Positions 50,657 through 61,913 of a stretch of 64,000 bases of DNA are shown piece by piece (position 1 is the stretch's first letter; each line of letters opens with the position of its first letter). Source of the stretch: Ramlibacter sp. (GTDB taxonomy: Bacteria > Pseudomonadota > Gammaproteobacteria > Burkholderiales > Burkholderiaceae_C). The translations under genes and the position numbers were made by a program. The notes beneath the pieces are model-generated. The model saw nothing but the letters and a program-made list of their open reading frames with translations, was not told where the DNA came from and did no database searches. The DNA lies in the NCBI GenBank assembly GCA_019635435.1, contig JAHBZM010000001.1, positions 1,116,001-1,180,000 of the forward strand, written 5' to 3'.

Positions 50657-51241
50657 TCAGTGGAGCGGGGTGTCGAACTGCGCGAGCAGGCTCTCGCGGG
50701 TGCTCGCCAGCAAGGCCTTGCCCTGTGCGTTGGGCCCCAGCGCCCGTGCCAGCTGGAGGGCGCCCACCATCTGGCTGGCCACCATCGGGGCCTGGCTCGC
50801 GGCACCCGCCGGCAGCGCGCGCTGTACCGTGTCAATGAGCTTGCGCACGCGCTGGGCCGCGGCCTCGCGGACTTCGGGCGCCTGGCGCGGCATCTCGGAA
50901 GCCAGCGCCGCCACGGCGCAGCCATTCTCCGCGCCATTCAGGTGCCGCTCCGACAGGTAGCCGTCGACCAGCGCGCGCAAGGCGCTGTGCCCCTTGACAC
51001 GTGCCCGCTCGGCCTGTTCGGCGATGCGGACCGAGCCATCGCGCCCGGCGCGCTCCAGGGCTTCGGCCAGCAGTGCATCACGCGAGGCAAAGTGGGCGTA
51101 GAAGCCGCCATGGGTGAGCCCGGCCTCCTTCATGATGTCGGCCACGCCCACGCCATGGAAACCGGCACGGCGGATGGCACGGGCCGCCGTCTCGACGATG
51201 CGGTCGTGGGTCAGTTCCTTGCGGCTGGGAGGGGTGTCCAT
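50657..51241 (-). CDS. TetR/AcrR-family transcriptional regulator
   Basis: A 194-residue repressor-type protein. The HTH is typical (HDRIVETAARAIRRAGFHGV, MKEAGLTHGGFYAHFASRDA), followed by a helical ligand domain. It is divergent from the acyl-CoA synthetase and tandem with SDR and MATE. Palindromes upstream of its own gene and of the SDR gene point to autoregulation and control of SDR-MATE; control of the divergent liu operon is possible because the 51260 site lies in their shared promoter region. Confidence 0.92.
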   Translation of the reverse strand: MDTPPSRKELTHDRIVETAARAIRRAGFHGVGVADIMKEAGLTHGGFYAHFASRDALLAEALERAGRDGSVRIAEQAERARVKGHSALRALVDGYLSERHLNGAENGCAVAALASEMPRQAPEVREAAAQRVRKLIDTVQRALPAGAASQAPMVASQMVGALQLARALGPNAQGKALLASTRESLLAQFDTPLH

Positions 51242-51259
51242 GGCGAAAATGTACCCAAA

Positions 51260-51279
51260 AATATGATGAACGTCATATT
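51260..51279. promoter_or_regulatory. TetR-type operator in the tetR / acyl-CoA synthetase divergent promoter
   Basis: AATATGATGAACGTCATATT has 7-bp inverted arms AATATGA/TCATATT. It begins 18 bp upstream of the tetR start codon. Confidence 0.75.
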
Positions 51280-51429
51280 GTCGCTCAATGGCCCTTGGTG
51301 CGTTGAGGGCTTGCGGCCCGCAGTTTGGCGCGATATGGCAGGATTTGTGCCCTTTGTGACCACCAGAAGACGGCGCGGCCTCCTATGCTCGGGGATGGCA
51401 TGGAAATGCCCTGTTCCATGGAGACACGC

Positions 51430-53108
<1,679 letters not shown>

Positions 53109-53112
<4 letters not shown>

Positions 53113-54731
53113 CCACCCTGGAGACCCAACTCAACGCCCGCTCCGCGGATTTTCAGGCCAACGCCGCGGCCATGCGCGCGCTGGTGGACGACCTGGCCGT
53201 TCAGGTGGCCAGGGCCGCCGCCGGCGGCGGCGAGGCCGCGCGGGCCAAGCACACGGCGCGGGGCAAGCTGCTGCCGCGTGACCGCGTGCAGATGCTGCTG
53301 GACCCGGGCACGCCGTTCCTGGAGATCGCGCCACTGGCCGCACACGCGATGTACGTCAACAAGGCCGGCGTGGGCGACGCCCCCTGCGCCGGCGTGATCG
53401 CGGGCATCGGCCGCGTGAGCGGGGTGGACTGCATGATCGTGTGCAACGACGCCACAGTGAAAGGTGGTACCTACTACCCCATGACGGTCAAGAAGCACCT
53501 GCGGGCGCAGGAGATCGCCATGCAGAACCACCTGCCCTGCATCTACCTGGTGGACTCCGGCGGCGCCAACCTGCCCAACCAGGACGAGGTGTTCCCCGAC
53601 CGCGACCACTTTGGCCGCATCTTCTTCAACCAGGCCAACATGTCGGCCAACGGCATTGCGCAGATTGCCGTGGTCATGGGCAGCTGCACGGCCGGCGGCG
53701 CCTACGTGCCTGCGATGAGCGACGAGACCATCATCGTCAAGAACCAGGGCACCATCTTCCTGGGTGGCCCGCCACTGGTGAAGGCCGCCACCGGCGAGAT
53801 CGTGAGCGCCGAGGACCTGGGCGGCGGCGACGCCCACACCCGCCTGAGTGGTGTGGCCGACCATCTGGCCCAGAACGACCCGCATGCGCTGGCGCTGGCG
53901 CGTCAGGCCGTGGCCACGCTCAACCGGGCCAAGCGCCCCGAGGTGCAGCTGCGCGCGCCGCGTGCCCCCAAATTCCCGGCAAGCGAGCTGTATGGCGTGA
54001 TCCCCACCGACGTGCGCAAGCCCTATGACGTGCGCGAGATCATCGCCCGCGTGGTCGATGGCAGCGAGTTCCACGAATTCAAGCAGCGCTTTGGCGCCAC
54101 GCTGGTCTGCGGTTTTGCGCACATTGAGGGCATGCCCGTGGGCATCATCGCCAACAACGGCATCCTGTTCAGCGAGAGCGCGCAGAAGGGCGCGCACTTC
54201 ATCGAGCTGTGCTGCCAGCGCAAGGTGCCGCTGGTCTTTTTGCAGAACATCACCGGTTTCATGGTCGGGCGCAAGTACGAGAACGAAGGCATTGCCCGCC
54301 ACGGCGCCAAGCTGGTCACGGCGGTGGCCACGGCCAACGTGCCCAAGTTCACCGTGATCATTGGCGGCAGCTATGGCGCCGGCAACTACGGCATGTGCGG
54401 CCGCGCCTACAGCCCGCGTTTCTTGTGGATGTGGCCCAACGCGCGCATTTGCGTGATGGGCGGCGAGCAGGCCTCGGGGGTGCTGGCCACGGTCAAGCGC
54501 GATGGCATCGAGGCGCGTGGCGGCAGCTGGAGCGCCGAGGAAGAAGCCGCCTTCAAGCAGCCCATCCTGGACCAGTTCGCCCACCAGTCGCACCCCTACT
54601 ATTCCAGCGCCCGCTTGTGGGATGACGGCGTGATCGACCCGGCCGACACCCGGCGCGTGCTGTCGCTGGGCCTGAGCGCCAGCCTCAATGCACCGATTCC
54701 GGACGCGAAGTTCGGCGTGTTCCGCATGTAA
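53109..54731 (+). CDS. liuB: Methylcrotonoyl-CoA carboxylase beta (carboxyltransferase) subunit
   Basis: A 540-residue carboxyltransferase subunit. It carries both crotonase-like halves (VDSGGANLPNQDEVFPDRDH; GSYGAGNYGMCGRAYSPRF) with the oxyanion glycine pairs. With LiuD it converts 3-methylcrotonyl-CoA to 3-methylglutaconyl-CoA in leucine breakdown. The start overlaps the synthetase stop (ATGA). The QNITGFMVGRKYENEGIARHGAK segment is typical of MCC and related geranyl-CoA carboxylases. Confidence 0.95.
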
Positions 54732-54739
54732 GGGCCGGC

Positions 54740-55879
54740 ATGAGCAACACCTCCATCTACGACAACCCCGACCACGAACTGCTGCGCGACCAGGTCGCGC
54801 GTTTCATCGAACGCGAGGTCGAACCCCATGCCGCGGCGTGGGAAGAAGCGGGCATGGTGCCGCGCGAGGTGCTGCGCCGCATGGGCGCGGCCGGGCTGTT
54901 TGGCCTGATGTACGAGGAAGCGTATGGCGGCGCCCAGGCCGATGCCATGACCAATCTCGTGTTCGCCGAGGCGCTGAGCCAGTCCACCTTTGCGGGCTTC
55001 ATCATCACCGTGCTGGTGCACACCGACATGGCCAGCCCGCACCTGCACCACGCGGGCACGCCAGCGCAGAAAGAGAAGTACCTGCGCAAGGTGATTGCCG
55101 GCGAGCTGATCACGGCCGTGGGCATCACCGAGCCCGGCGCGGGTTCCGATGTGGCGGGTATCCGCACCACGGCCCGGCGCGAGGGCGATGGCTGGGTGAT
55201 CAACGGCACAAAGATGTTCATCACCAACGGTGTCCATGCCGACCTGTACTTTGTGGCGGCCAGGACCGGCACCGGAAAACGCGACATGTCGATGTTCATC
55301 GTCGAGAAGGGCACACCGGGTTTTACCGTGGGCCGCGCCCTCAAGAAGACCGGCTGGCTGAGCTCCGACACGGCTGAGCTCGTGTTCGACAACGTTCGCA
55401 TCCCGGCCGGCAACCTGCTGGGCGAGGAAGGCAAGGGTTTCTATTCGGTCATGAAGAACTTCCAGACCGAGCGCATCGCCCTGGGCGCCATGGCCGTCGG
55501 CCATTGCCAGCGGGCATTGCAGCTCACGCTGGACTACGTGCGCCAGCGCCAGGCCTTTGGCGGCGTGCTGTGGGAACAGCAGACCATCCGCCAGCGCCTG
55601 TCCATGCTGGACGCCAAAGTGCGGGCGGCACGCCAGTTCATGTACCACTGTGCCTGGCGTGTCACGCAGGGCCACGACATCGTGCAGGACGTGTCCATGC
55701 TCAAGGCCCTGACTGGCGAACTGGTGAACGAAGTGGTGCAAACCTGCCAGCAGTTCCATGGCGGAATGGGCTACATCCGCGAGACCGCCATTGAGCGTCT
55801 GTGGCGTGATGCCCGGGTACTGGCCATTGGCGGCGGCGCCACCGAGGTCATGCTCGAGGAAGTGGCCAAGCGGTACTGA
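54740..55879 (+). CDS. Acyl-CoA dehydrogenase of the liu/atu-type cluster
   Basis: A 379-residue flavoprotein. The C-terminal catalytic Glu site reads LAIGGGATEV, so the base is probably Glu244 in NFQTERIALG, as in isovaleryl-CoA dehydrogenase-like or citronellyl-CoA dehydrogenase-like enzymes. It lies between liuB and liuC. As a true liuA occurs elsewhere in the window, this gene may serve another branched acyl-CoA. It is 8 bp behind liuB. Confidence 0.93.
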   Translation: MSNTSIYDNPDHELLRDQVARFIEREVEPHAAAWEEAGMVPREVLRRMGAAGLFGLMYEEAYGGAQADAMTNLVFAEALSQSTFAGFIITVLVHTDMASPHLHHAGTPAQKEKYLRKVIAGELITAVGITEPGAGSDVAGIRTTARREGDGWVINGTKMFITNGVHADLYFVAARTGTGKRDMSMFIVEKGTPGFTVGRALKKTGWLSSDTAELVFDNVRIPAGNLLGEEGKGFYSVMKNFQTERIALGAMAVGHCQRALQLTLDYVRQRQAFGGVLWEQQTIRQRLSMLDAKVRAARQFMYHCAWRVTQGHDIVQDVSMLKALTGELVNEVVQTCQQFHGGMGYIRETAIERLWRDARVLAIGGGATEVMLEEVAKRY

Positions 55880-55889
55880 GAACGCACTC

Positions 55890-56675
55890 ATGAAACACCT
55901 TCAACTCCAATTCCATGCCGGTGTGGCCACGGTCACGCTGAACCGGCCCGAGGTTCGCAACGCCTTCAATGACGAAGTCATCGCCGAACTGACCACTGTT
56001 TTCCTGGAACTGGGCGAGCGCGCCGAGGTGCGCTGCATCGTGCTGGCCGGCAACGGCACGGCGTTCTGCGCCGGCGCCGACCTGAACTGGATGAAGCGCA
56101 TGGCGGGCTATACCCGCGACGAGAACCTGGCCGACGCGAACGCGCTGGCGCGCATGCTGCGCGTGATCTACCTGTGCCCCAAACCCACGATCGCCCGGGT
56201 GCAGGGCGATGTGTACGCGGGTGGCACGGGCCTGGTGGCGGCCTGTGACATGGCGGTGTCGGTGGACACGGCGCACTACTGCCTGAGCGAGGTGCGGCTC
56301 GGGCTGATCCCCGCCACCATCAGCCCCTATGTGATTCGCGCGATGGGGGCGCGGGCCTCCCACCGCTACTTCCTGACCGCCGAGCGCTTCAGCGCGGCCG
56401 AGGCGTTGCGCCTGGGCTTTGTGCATGAAGTTGTCAAGGCCGACGCGCTGGATGCCTGTGTGTCGCAAATGGCGCACAACCTGGTGCAGGCCGGGCCCGA
56501 AGCGGTCAAGGCCTGCAAACAACTGGTGCAGGATGTGGCTGGCCAGGAGATATCGGCGGGGCTGGTGGACCGGACGGTGCAGGGCATCGCCGACATCCGC
56601 GTGAGCGACGAAGGCCGCGAGGGCATCCAGTCGTTCCTGAACAAGCGCAAGCCCGCCTGGCTGGCGGGAGACTGA
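55890..56675 (+). CDS. liuC: Methylglutaconyl-CoA hydratase (enoyl-CoA hydratase family)
   Basis: A 261-residue crotonase-fold enzyme. The oxyanion-hole and catalytic segments are AGNGTAFCAGADLNWMKRM and ARVQGDVYAGGTGLVAACD, then EVRLGLIPATISPYV. Position between liuB and liuD supports hydration of 3-methylglutaconyl-CoA to HMG-CoA. The ATG at 55890 gives the usual N-terminus. Confidence 0.93.
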   Translation: MKHLQLQFHAGVATVTLNRPEVRNAFNDEVIAELTTVFLELGERAEVRCIVLAGNGTAFCAGADLNWMKRMAGYTRDENLADANALARMLRVIYLCPKPTIARVQGDVYAGGTGLVAACDMAVSVDTAHYCLSEVRLGLIPATISPYVIRAMGARASHRYFLTAERFSAAEALRLGFVHEVVKADALDACVSQMAHNLVQAGPEAVKACKQLVQDVAGQEISAGLVDRTVQGIADIRVSDEGREGIQSFLNKRKPAWLAGD

Positions 56676-56679
56676 AACC

Positions 56680-57306
56680 ATGGAGGGCTGGAGCCACTTG
56701 CCGGGCACACCGCAGTTGCTGGCGCTGGCCGCGGCGCTGGGCTGGGCCAGCGGGTTGCGCCTGTATGCCGCCGTCTTCATCGTTGGCATGGCGGGCTTCA
56801 TGGGCTGGGTCACGCTGCCCCAGGGGCTGCAGGTGCTGCAGCACCCCGGGGTGCTGGCGGCCAGCGGCTTCATGTGCTTCGTCGAGTTTTTTGCCGACAA
56901 GATTCCGCTGGTCGATTCGCTCTGGGACACGCTGCACACCCTCATCCGCATTCCCGCGGGCGCCGCGCTCGCCGCCGCAGCCCTGGGCGCCGACGGCACG
57001 GCCATGACCTGGGTGGCTGCGTTGCTGGGGGGCAGCCTGGCGGCCACCAGTCACGCCGCCAAGATGACCGCGCGGGCTGCGGTGAACACCTCGCCCGAGC
57101 CGTTCTCGAACCTCGGGGTGTCGCTGCTCGAAGACGGGTTTGTGGTCTTCATGTTGTGGCTGTCGGCCACGCACCCGGTCATTTTTGCCATCGCCCTTGC
57201 GCTCAGCCTCGTGCTGGCCGTGGTGTTGATGGTGGTTTTGTTCAAGTTCCTGCGTGCCACCGGCCGCAGGCTGCAGCATTTTTTGGCGGGCCCGCGCCCC
57301 ATTTGA
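56680..57306 (+). CDS. DUF4126 membrane protein
   Basis: A 208-residue inner-membrane protein with about five hydrophobic helices. The family pattern is visible in GWASGLRLYAAVFIVG, CFVEFFADKIPLVDSLWDTL and AAVNTSPEPFSNLG. Function unknown. It lies inside the liu operon, 4 bp behind liuC and 10 bp ahead of liuD, so it is translated with leucine-catabolic enzymes; a direct role there is not established. Confidence 0.85.
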   Translation: MEGWSHLPGTPQLLALAAALGWASGLRLYAAVFIVGMAGFMGWVTLPQGLQVLQHPGVLAASGFMCFVEFFADKIPLVDSLWDTLHTLIRIPAGAALAAAALGADGTAMTWVAALLGGSLAATSHAAKMTARAAVNTSPEPFSNLGVSLLEDGFVVFMLWLSATHPVIFAIALALSLVLAVVLMVVLFKFLRATGRRLQHFLAGPRPI

Positions 57307-57316
57307 AGGAAGTCAG

Positions 57317-59311
57317 ATGTTCAGCAAGATCCTCATTGCCAACCGCGGTGAAATCGCCTGCCGTGTTGCCGCCACCGCCCGCCGCATGGCGATCAGGACC
57401 GTGGCGGTGTATTCCGACGCGGACGCCCATGCCAAGCATGTGGCCGCCTGCGATGAGGCCGTGCACCTGGGCGGCAGCGCGCCGAAAGACAGCTACCTGC
57501 GGTGGGAAAAGATCATTGCCGCCGCCCAGGCCACGGGGGCCCAGGCCATTCACCCGGGCTACGGCTTCCTGAGCGAGAACGAGGAGTTTGCCCAGGCCTG
57601 CGCCACGGCCGGGCTGGTCTTCATCGGCCCGCCGGCCTCGGCGATCCAGGCCATGGGCCTGAAGGCGGAGTCCAAGCAGCTGATGGAAAAGGCCGGGGTG
57701 CCGCTGGTGCCGGGCTACCACGGTGCCGGCCAGGACCCGGGCATGCTCAAGGCCGAGGCTGACCGCATTGGCTACCCGGTGCTGATCAAGGCCAGCGCGG
57801 GCGGTGGCGGCAAGGGCATGCGCGCGGTGGACAAGGCCGGGGACTTTGACGCGGCGCTGGCATCCTGCAAGCGTGAAGCCATCAACAGCTTTGGTGACGA
57901 CGCGGTGCTGATCGAAAAATACGTGCAACGGCCGCGTCACATCGAGATTCAGGTGTTCGGCGATACCCAGGGCAACTACGTGTACCTGTTCGAGCGCGAC
58001 TGCTCCGTGCAGCGGCGCCACCAGAAGGTGCTGGAGGAGGCGCCAGCGCCGGGCATGACGCCGGCCATGCGCCAGCAGATGGGCGAGGCCGCGGTGGCTG
58101 CGGCGCGCGCCGTGAACTATGTGGGTGCGGGCACGGTCGAATTCATCGTGGAGCAGAAGGCCGACGGCAGCATGAGCTTCTTCTTCATGGAGATGAACAC
58201 GCGGCTGCAGGTGGAGCACCCGGTGACGGAAGCAATCACCGGCCTGGACCTTGTGGAATGGCAACTGCGCGTGGCCTCGGGAGAGCCCTTGCCACTGCGG
58301 CAGGCTGATCTGCGCATGAGTGGCCACGCAATCGAGGCGCGCATCTGCGCAGAGAACCCCGACAACAATTTCCTGCCGGCCACGGGCACGCTGCACACTT
58401 ACCGCAAGCCGGCCTGCGTGGCGTTCGAGCGGGCGCCAGGGGCGGTCCGCATCGACGACGGGGTGCGTGAGGGTGACGTGATCAGTCCGTTCTATGACTC
58501 GATGATCGCCAAGCTGATTGTTCATGGCGACACGCGCGAGCAGGCGCTGGCCCGGCTTGATGAAGCACTGGCCCAGACGCAGATCGTGGGCCTGGCGACC
58601 AACGTGCAGTTCCTGCGCCATGTGGTGCGCAGCCCCTCCTTCGCCGAGGCGGATCTTGACACCGCGCTGATCCCGCGCGAGCAGGCAGTGCTGTTCAACC
58701 AGGAACCTGTGGGTCTCGCGCTGGCGGCCGCCGCCGCCGTGGCCCAGGCCTTGCTCGACGAGCAGGCCGCCTCGGGGCCGGACCCGTTCAGCCGGCGTGA
58801 TGGCTGGCGCTCTCATGGTGTGGTGGTGCGCCGTTTTGCCTTTGAGTTTCATGGCGAGCCGGTACCGGCCGAGCTCACCTGCCTGCATGACGGGGCGCTC
58901 GTGCTCGCCGTCGGCGAGGTCACGGGCCCCTTGATGTTCGCCGCCACCGCCCAGGGCATTGACGTGCAGTTTGCCGGGCAGCGGACGACCGTGCAGGTGG
59001 TGGCGCAGGGCGAGACCGACCATGTCTTTGCGCCGCATGGCGCCACCCGCATCCTCAACATCGACCTGCTGGCCCATGCGGGCGAAGCCCACGCCGAGGG
59101 CGGGCGCCTGAGCGCACCCATGCCGGGCAAGGTGGTGTCGTTCTCCGTGAAGGCGGGTGACAAGGTCAGCAAGGGCCAGGCGCTGGCCGTGATGGAGGCC
59201 ATGAAGATGGAGCACACCATTGCGGCGCCGGTGGATGGCACGGTGGCCGAACTGCTGTATTCGCCGGGCGACCAGGTGGCCGAGGGGGCCGAACTGCTGA
59301 AGCTGCAATGA
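57317..59311 (+). CDS. liuD: Methylcrotonoyl-CoA carboxylase alpha (biotin) subunit
   Basis: A 664-residue subunit with biotin carboxylase (MFSKILIANRGEIACRV; KASAGGGGKGMRAV; MEMNTRLQVEHPVTE), a linker domain and a C-terminal biotinyl domain with the biotinylated Lys630 in VMEAMKMEH. It supplies carboxybiotin to LiuB, using bicarbonate and ATP. The ATG at 57317 has GAAGGAAG upstream. Confidence 0.96.
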   Translation: MFSKILIANRGEIACRVAATARRMAIRTVAVYSDADAHAKHVAACDEAVHLGGSAPKDSYLRWEKIIAAAQATGAQAIHPGYGFLSENEEFAQACATAGLVFIGPPASAIQAMGLKAESKQLMEKAGVPLVPGYHGAGQDPGMLKAEADRIGYPVLIKASAGGGGKGMRAVDKAGDFDAALASCKREAINSFGDDAVLIEKYVQRPRHIEIQVFGDTQGNYVYLFERDCSVQRRHQKVLEEAPAPGMTPAMRQQMGEAAVAAARAVNYVGAGTVEFIVEQKADGSMSFFFMEMNTRLQVEHPVTEAITGLDLVEWQLRVASGEPLPLRQADLRMSGHAIEARICAENPDNNFLPATGTLHTYRKPACVAFERAPGAVRIDDGVREGDVISPFYDSMIAKLIVHGDTREQALARLDEALAQTQIVGLATNVQFLRHVVRSPSFAEADLDTALIPREQAVLFNQEPVGLALAAAAAVAQALLDEQAASGPDPFSRRDGWRSHGVVVRRFAFEFHGEPVPAELTCLHDGALVLAVGEVTGPLMFAATAQGIDVQFAGQRTTVQVVAQGETDHVFAPHGATRILNIDLLAHAGEAHAEGGRLSAPMPGKVVSFSVKAGDKVSKGQALAVMEAMKMEHTIAAPVDGTVAELLYSPGDQVAEGAELLKLQ

Positions 59312-59327
59312 GGCGGTTGCCAGCACA

Positions 59328-60257
59328 ATGGCGGGCATGAGAGTCATTTTTTCAGCAAGCAATACCAAGGCCGAGCCCTGGCTGGAGGCGCTGCGCGGCG
59401 CATTGCCTGGTGCCCAGGTGCAGGAGTGGCAGCCCGGCGTGGCGCCGGCGGACCACGCCGTGGTGTGGTCACCCTCCCAGCAGATGCTGGACGAGCAGCC
59501 GGACCTCAAGGGCATCTTCAACATGGGCGCGGGCGTGGATGCCTTGCTCAAGCTGCGGCTGCCGCCCCGCGCGAAGCTGGTGCGCCTGGATGACGCCGGC
59601 ATGTCGGTCCAGATGGCGGAGTTTGTCTGCCACGCCATCATCCGGCACTTCCGTGAACTCGACGTCTATGACGCCGATGTGAAGCAGGGCAAGTGGTCGT
59701 TCAGGCGGCCCCGCCTGCGCGCGGACTATCCGGTGGGCATCATGGGCCTGGGTGTGCTGGGCCAGCGTGTGGCGCGCGCCGTGGCCCAGTTTGACTTCCC
59801 GGTCAACGGTTGGAGCCGTTCGCCCAAGGCACTGGAGGGCGTGCGCGGTTATGCAGGCATGGACCAGCTCGACGCATTCCTGGCGGCCTCGCGTGTGCTG
59901 GTGTGCCTGCTGCCGCTGACGCCCGAGACGAATGACATCCTGAACCACCAGACTCTGTCAAAGTTGCAGCCCGGAGGCTACGTCATCAATGTGGCGCGGG
60001 GCGCGCATCTGGTGGACGACGACCTGCTGGCATTGCTGGACAGCGGCCATCTGGCGGGCGCGACGCTGGATGTGTTCCGCACCGAGCCCCTGCCGGCCGA
60101 ACACCCGTTCTGGCGGCATCCCAAGATCACCATCACCCCCCACACCTCGGCCCGCACGCTGCGCGAGGAGACGATTGCCCAGATCGCCGGCAAGATCCTT
60201 GCGACCGAGCGGGGAGAACCCATTGCCGGTGTGGTTGACCCCCAGAGGGGATACTAG
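59328..60257 (+). CDS. D-2-hydroxyacid dehydrogenase (glyoxylate/hydroxypyruvate reductase type)
   Basis: A 309-residue NAD(P)-dependent dehydrogenase. The cofactor motif is GIMGLGVLGQRVARAVAQF, then the catalytic Arg in NVARGAHLVDDD, Glu in DVFRTEPLP, and His in ITPHTSART. It resembles GhrA. Its place between liuD and liuE is not explained by the leucine route. Start is ATG at 59328 or 59337. Confidence 0.92.
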   Translation: MAGMRVIFSASNTKAEPWLEALRGALPGAQVQEWQPGVAPADHAVVWSPSQQMLDEQPDLKGIFNMGAGVDALLKLRLPPRAKLVRLDDAGMSVQMAEFVCHAIIRHFRELDVYDADVKQGKWSFRRPRLRADYPVGIMGLGVLGQRVARAVAQFDFPVNGWSRSPKALEGVRGYAGMDQLDAFLAASRVLVCLLPLTPETNDILNHQTLSKLQPGGYVINVARGAHLVDDDLLALLDSGHLAGATLDVFRTEPLPAEHPFWRHPKITITPHTSARTLREETIAQIAGKILATERGEPIAGVVDPQRGY

Positions 60258-60265
60258 GAGCCACC

Positions 60266-61174
60266 ATGTCCCTTCCCTCCCGAGTCAAGATTGTTGATGT
60301 GGGTCCGCGCGACGGCCTGCAGAACGAGAAGCAGCCTGTGCCGGCCGACATCAAGATTGGCCTGGTGCACCGGCTGCAGGATGCGGGCCTCATGAACATC
60401 GAGGTCACCAGCTTCGTGAGCCCCAAATGGGTGCCGCAAATGGCCGACAACGCCGAGGTCATGGCGGGGATCCAGCGCAGGGCGGGTGTCTGCTACTCGG
60501 TGCTCACGCCCAACATGAAGGGGTTTGAAGCGGCAATCCATTCAAAGCCGGATGAAATCGTGGTGTTTGGCGCGGCCAGCGAGGCCTTCAGCCAGAAGAA
60601 CATCAACTGCTCGATTGCCGAAAGCATCGAGCGCTTCGCGCCCGTGGTGGCAGCGGCGCTGGAGCGGGGCATTCACGTGCGGGGCGCCATCTCGTGCACC
60701 GTGGGCTGCCCCTACGAGGGCGAGATCCCGCCCGAGCGCGTGGCGCTGGTGGCGCGGCTCATGAAGCAGATTGGCGTGCAGCATGTGGGCGTGGCCGACA
60801 CCATTGGCGTGGGCACGCCGCGCAAGGTGCAGCGGGCCATGGAGGCCGCGCTGGAACACTACGACCTCGACGATGTCTCGGGCCATTTTCACGACACCTA
60901 CGGCCAGGCACTGTCCAACACGCTGGCGGCATTGGAGATGGGGGTGTGGCAGTACGACACTTCGTCGGCGGGCCTCGGAGGGTGCCCCTACGCCAAGGGC
61001 GCGACCGGCAATGTGGCCACTGAAGACGTGGTCTACATGCTCGATGGCATGGGCATCGAGACCGGCATTGACCTGGACAAACTGGTCGATGCTGGTGAGT
61101 ACATCAGTGCCTGCCTGGGCCGCAAGCCCAATTCGCGCGCGGCCACTGCCCTGCTCAACAAGCGTCAGGGGTGA
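60266..61174 (+). CDS. liuE: Hydroxymethylglutaryl-CoA lyase
   Basis: A 302-residue TIM-barrel lyase splitting HMG-CoA into acetoacetate and acetyl-CoA, the last step of leucine breakdown. The metal and substrate motif is IVDVGPRDGLQNEKQP, the metal-binding His pair lies in SGHFHDTYGQAL, and the signature Cys in GLGGCPYAKGATGN. It closes the second liu block. Confidence 0.96.
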   Translation: MSLPSRVKIVDVGPRDGLQNEKQPVPADIKIGLVHRLQDAGLMNIEVTSFVSPKWVPQMADNAEVMAGIQRRAGVCYSVLTPNMKGFEAAIHSKPDEIVVFGAASEAFSQKNINCSIAESIERFAPVVAAALERGIHVRGAISCTVGCPYEGEIPPERVALVARLMKQIGVQHVGVADTIGVGTPRKVQRAMEAALEHYDLDDVSGHFHDTYGQALSNTLAALEMGVWQYDTSSAGLGGCPYAKGATGNVATEDVVYMLDGMGIETGIDLDKLVDAGEYISACLGRKPNSRAATALLNKRQG

Positions 61175-61179
61175 CACCG

Positions 61180-61686
61180 ATGTGCGGAAGTGAACTGCAT
61201 GCCCTGCCCGACAGCGTCCAGCGCGTGGCGCGATGGCTTCAGGACAAGGGGCACCCGCACGGGCCCGTCATGCTGGAGGACGCCGCGCGCACCGCGCAAC
61301 AGGCGGCCGACGCGCTGGGCATTGCCGTGGGCCAGATCGCCAAGAGCATCATCTTCCGCCGCAAGTCCGATGACGTGGCCGTGCTGGTGATCGCCTCGGG
61401 GGACCGGCGCGTGGACGAGAAAAAGGTGGAGGGCCTGGTGGGTAAAACCGGTCGCGCCGATGCTGATTTTGTTCGCGCCCGCACCGGTTTCGCCATTGGT
61501 GGCGTACCGCCGCTGGCGCACCTGACACCGCCCGTGACGCTTATCGACCGCGAACTGTTCCGGTTTGAGGAAATCTGGGCGGCGGCCGGGCATCCGCACA
61601 GCGTCTTCCGGCTCGCGCCGGCCGATCTTGAGACACTGACCGGAGCGCCCGTGGCCGATGTGGTGCAGGCAGTGGCGGCGCCATGA
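61180..61686 (+). CDS. YbaK/EbsC-family aminoacyl-tRNA deacylase-like protein
   Basis: A 168-residue protein of the INS-like editing fold. The family pattern is AVGQIAKSIIFRRKSDDVAVLVIASGDRRVD (Lys and Gly region) and FAIGGVPPLAHLTP. The ATG at 61180 is chosen because AGGGG lies 8 bases upstream; a GTG at 61171 would overlap the liuE stop. It may edit mischarged tRNA or bind a related molecule. Overlaps the next gene by 4 bp. Confidence 0.88.
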   Translation: MCGSELHALPDSVQRVARWLQDKGHPHGPVMLEDAARTAQQAADALGIAVGQIAKSIIFRRKSDDVAVLVIASGDRRVDEKKVEGLVGKTGRADADFVRARTGFAIGGVPPLAHLTPPVTLIDRELFRFEEIWAAAGHPHSVFRLAPADLETLTGAPVADVVQAVAAP

Positions 61687-61913
61687 GTGTGGCCACGCGA
61701 CTGTTGGCCCTTCATGCGCAGCTGGTGAAACAGGCCGGGGCGGAAGTGCCCTCGCCCTGCGTGTCGGTCTGCCGCATGAGTGCGCAGACAGCCTGGTGCG
61801 AAGGCTGCTATCGCAGCCTTGACGAAATTGCGGGCTGGAGCCGCCTGGATGATGGCGGCAAGCGCGTCATCTGGGACCGCATCGCGCAAAGAGCCAGGGC
61901 ATCCGCACCATGA
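61683..61913 (+). CDS. DUF1289 small cysteine-rich protein
   Basis: A 76-residue protein with PCVSVCRMSAQTAWCEGCYRSLDEI, the DUF1289 pattern of four cysteines that probably bind metal. Function unknown. It overlaps both neighbours by 4 bp (ATGA). Confidence 0.9.
   Translation: MSVATRLLALHAQLVKQAGAEVPSPCVSVCRMSAQTAWCEGCYRSLDEIAGWSRLDDGGKRVIWDRIAQRARASAP

Noticed and set aside
57242..59641. Very long open frame on the minus strand, opposite liuD
   Set aside because: liuD on the plus strand has complete domains and a biotin site. The opposite frame is a by-product of high GC and has His- and Arg-rich composition without any domain. The same holds for long antisense frames at 37338-39209 (aceK), 51211-52983 (acyl-CoA synthetase) and 48552-50600 (MATE/SDR).
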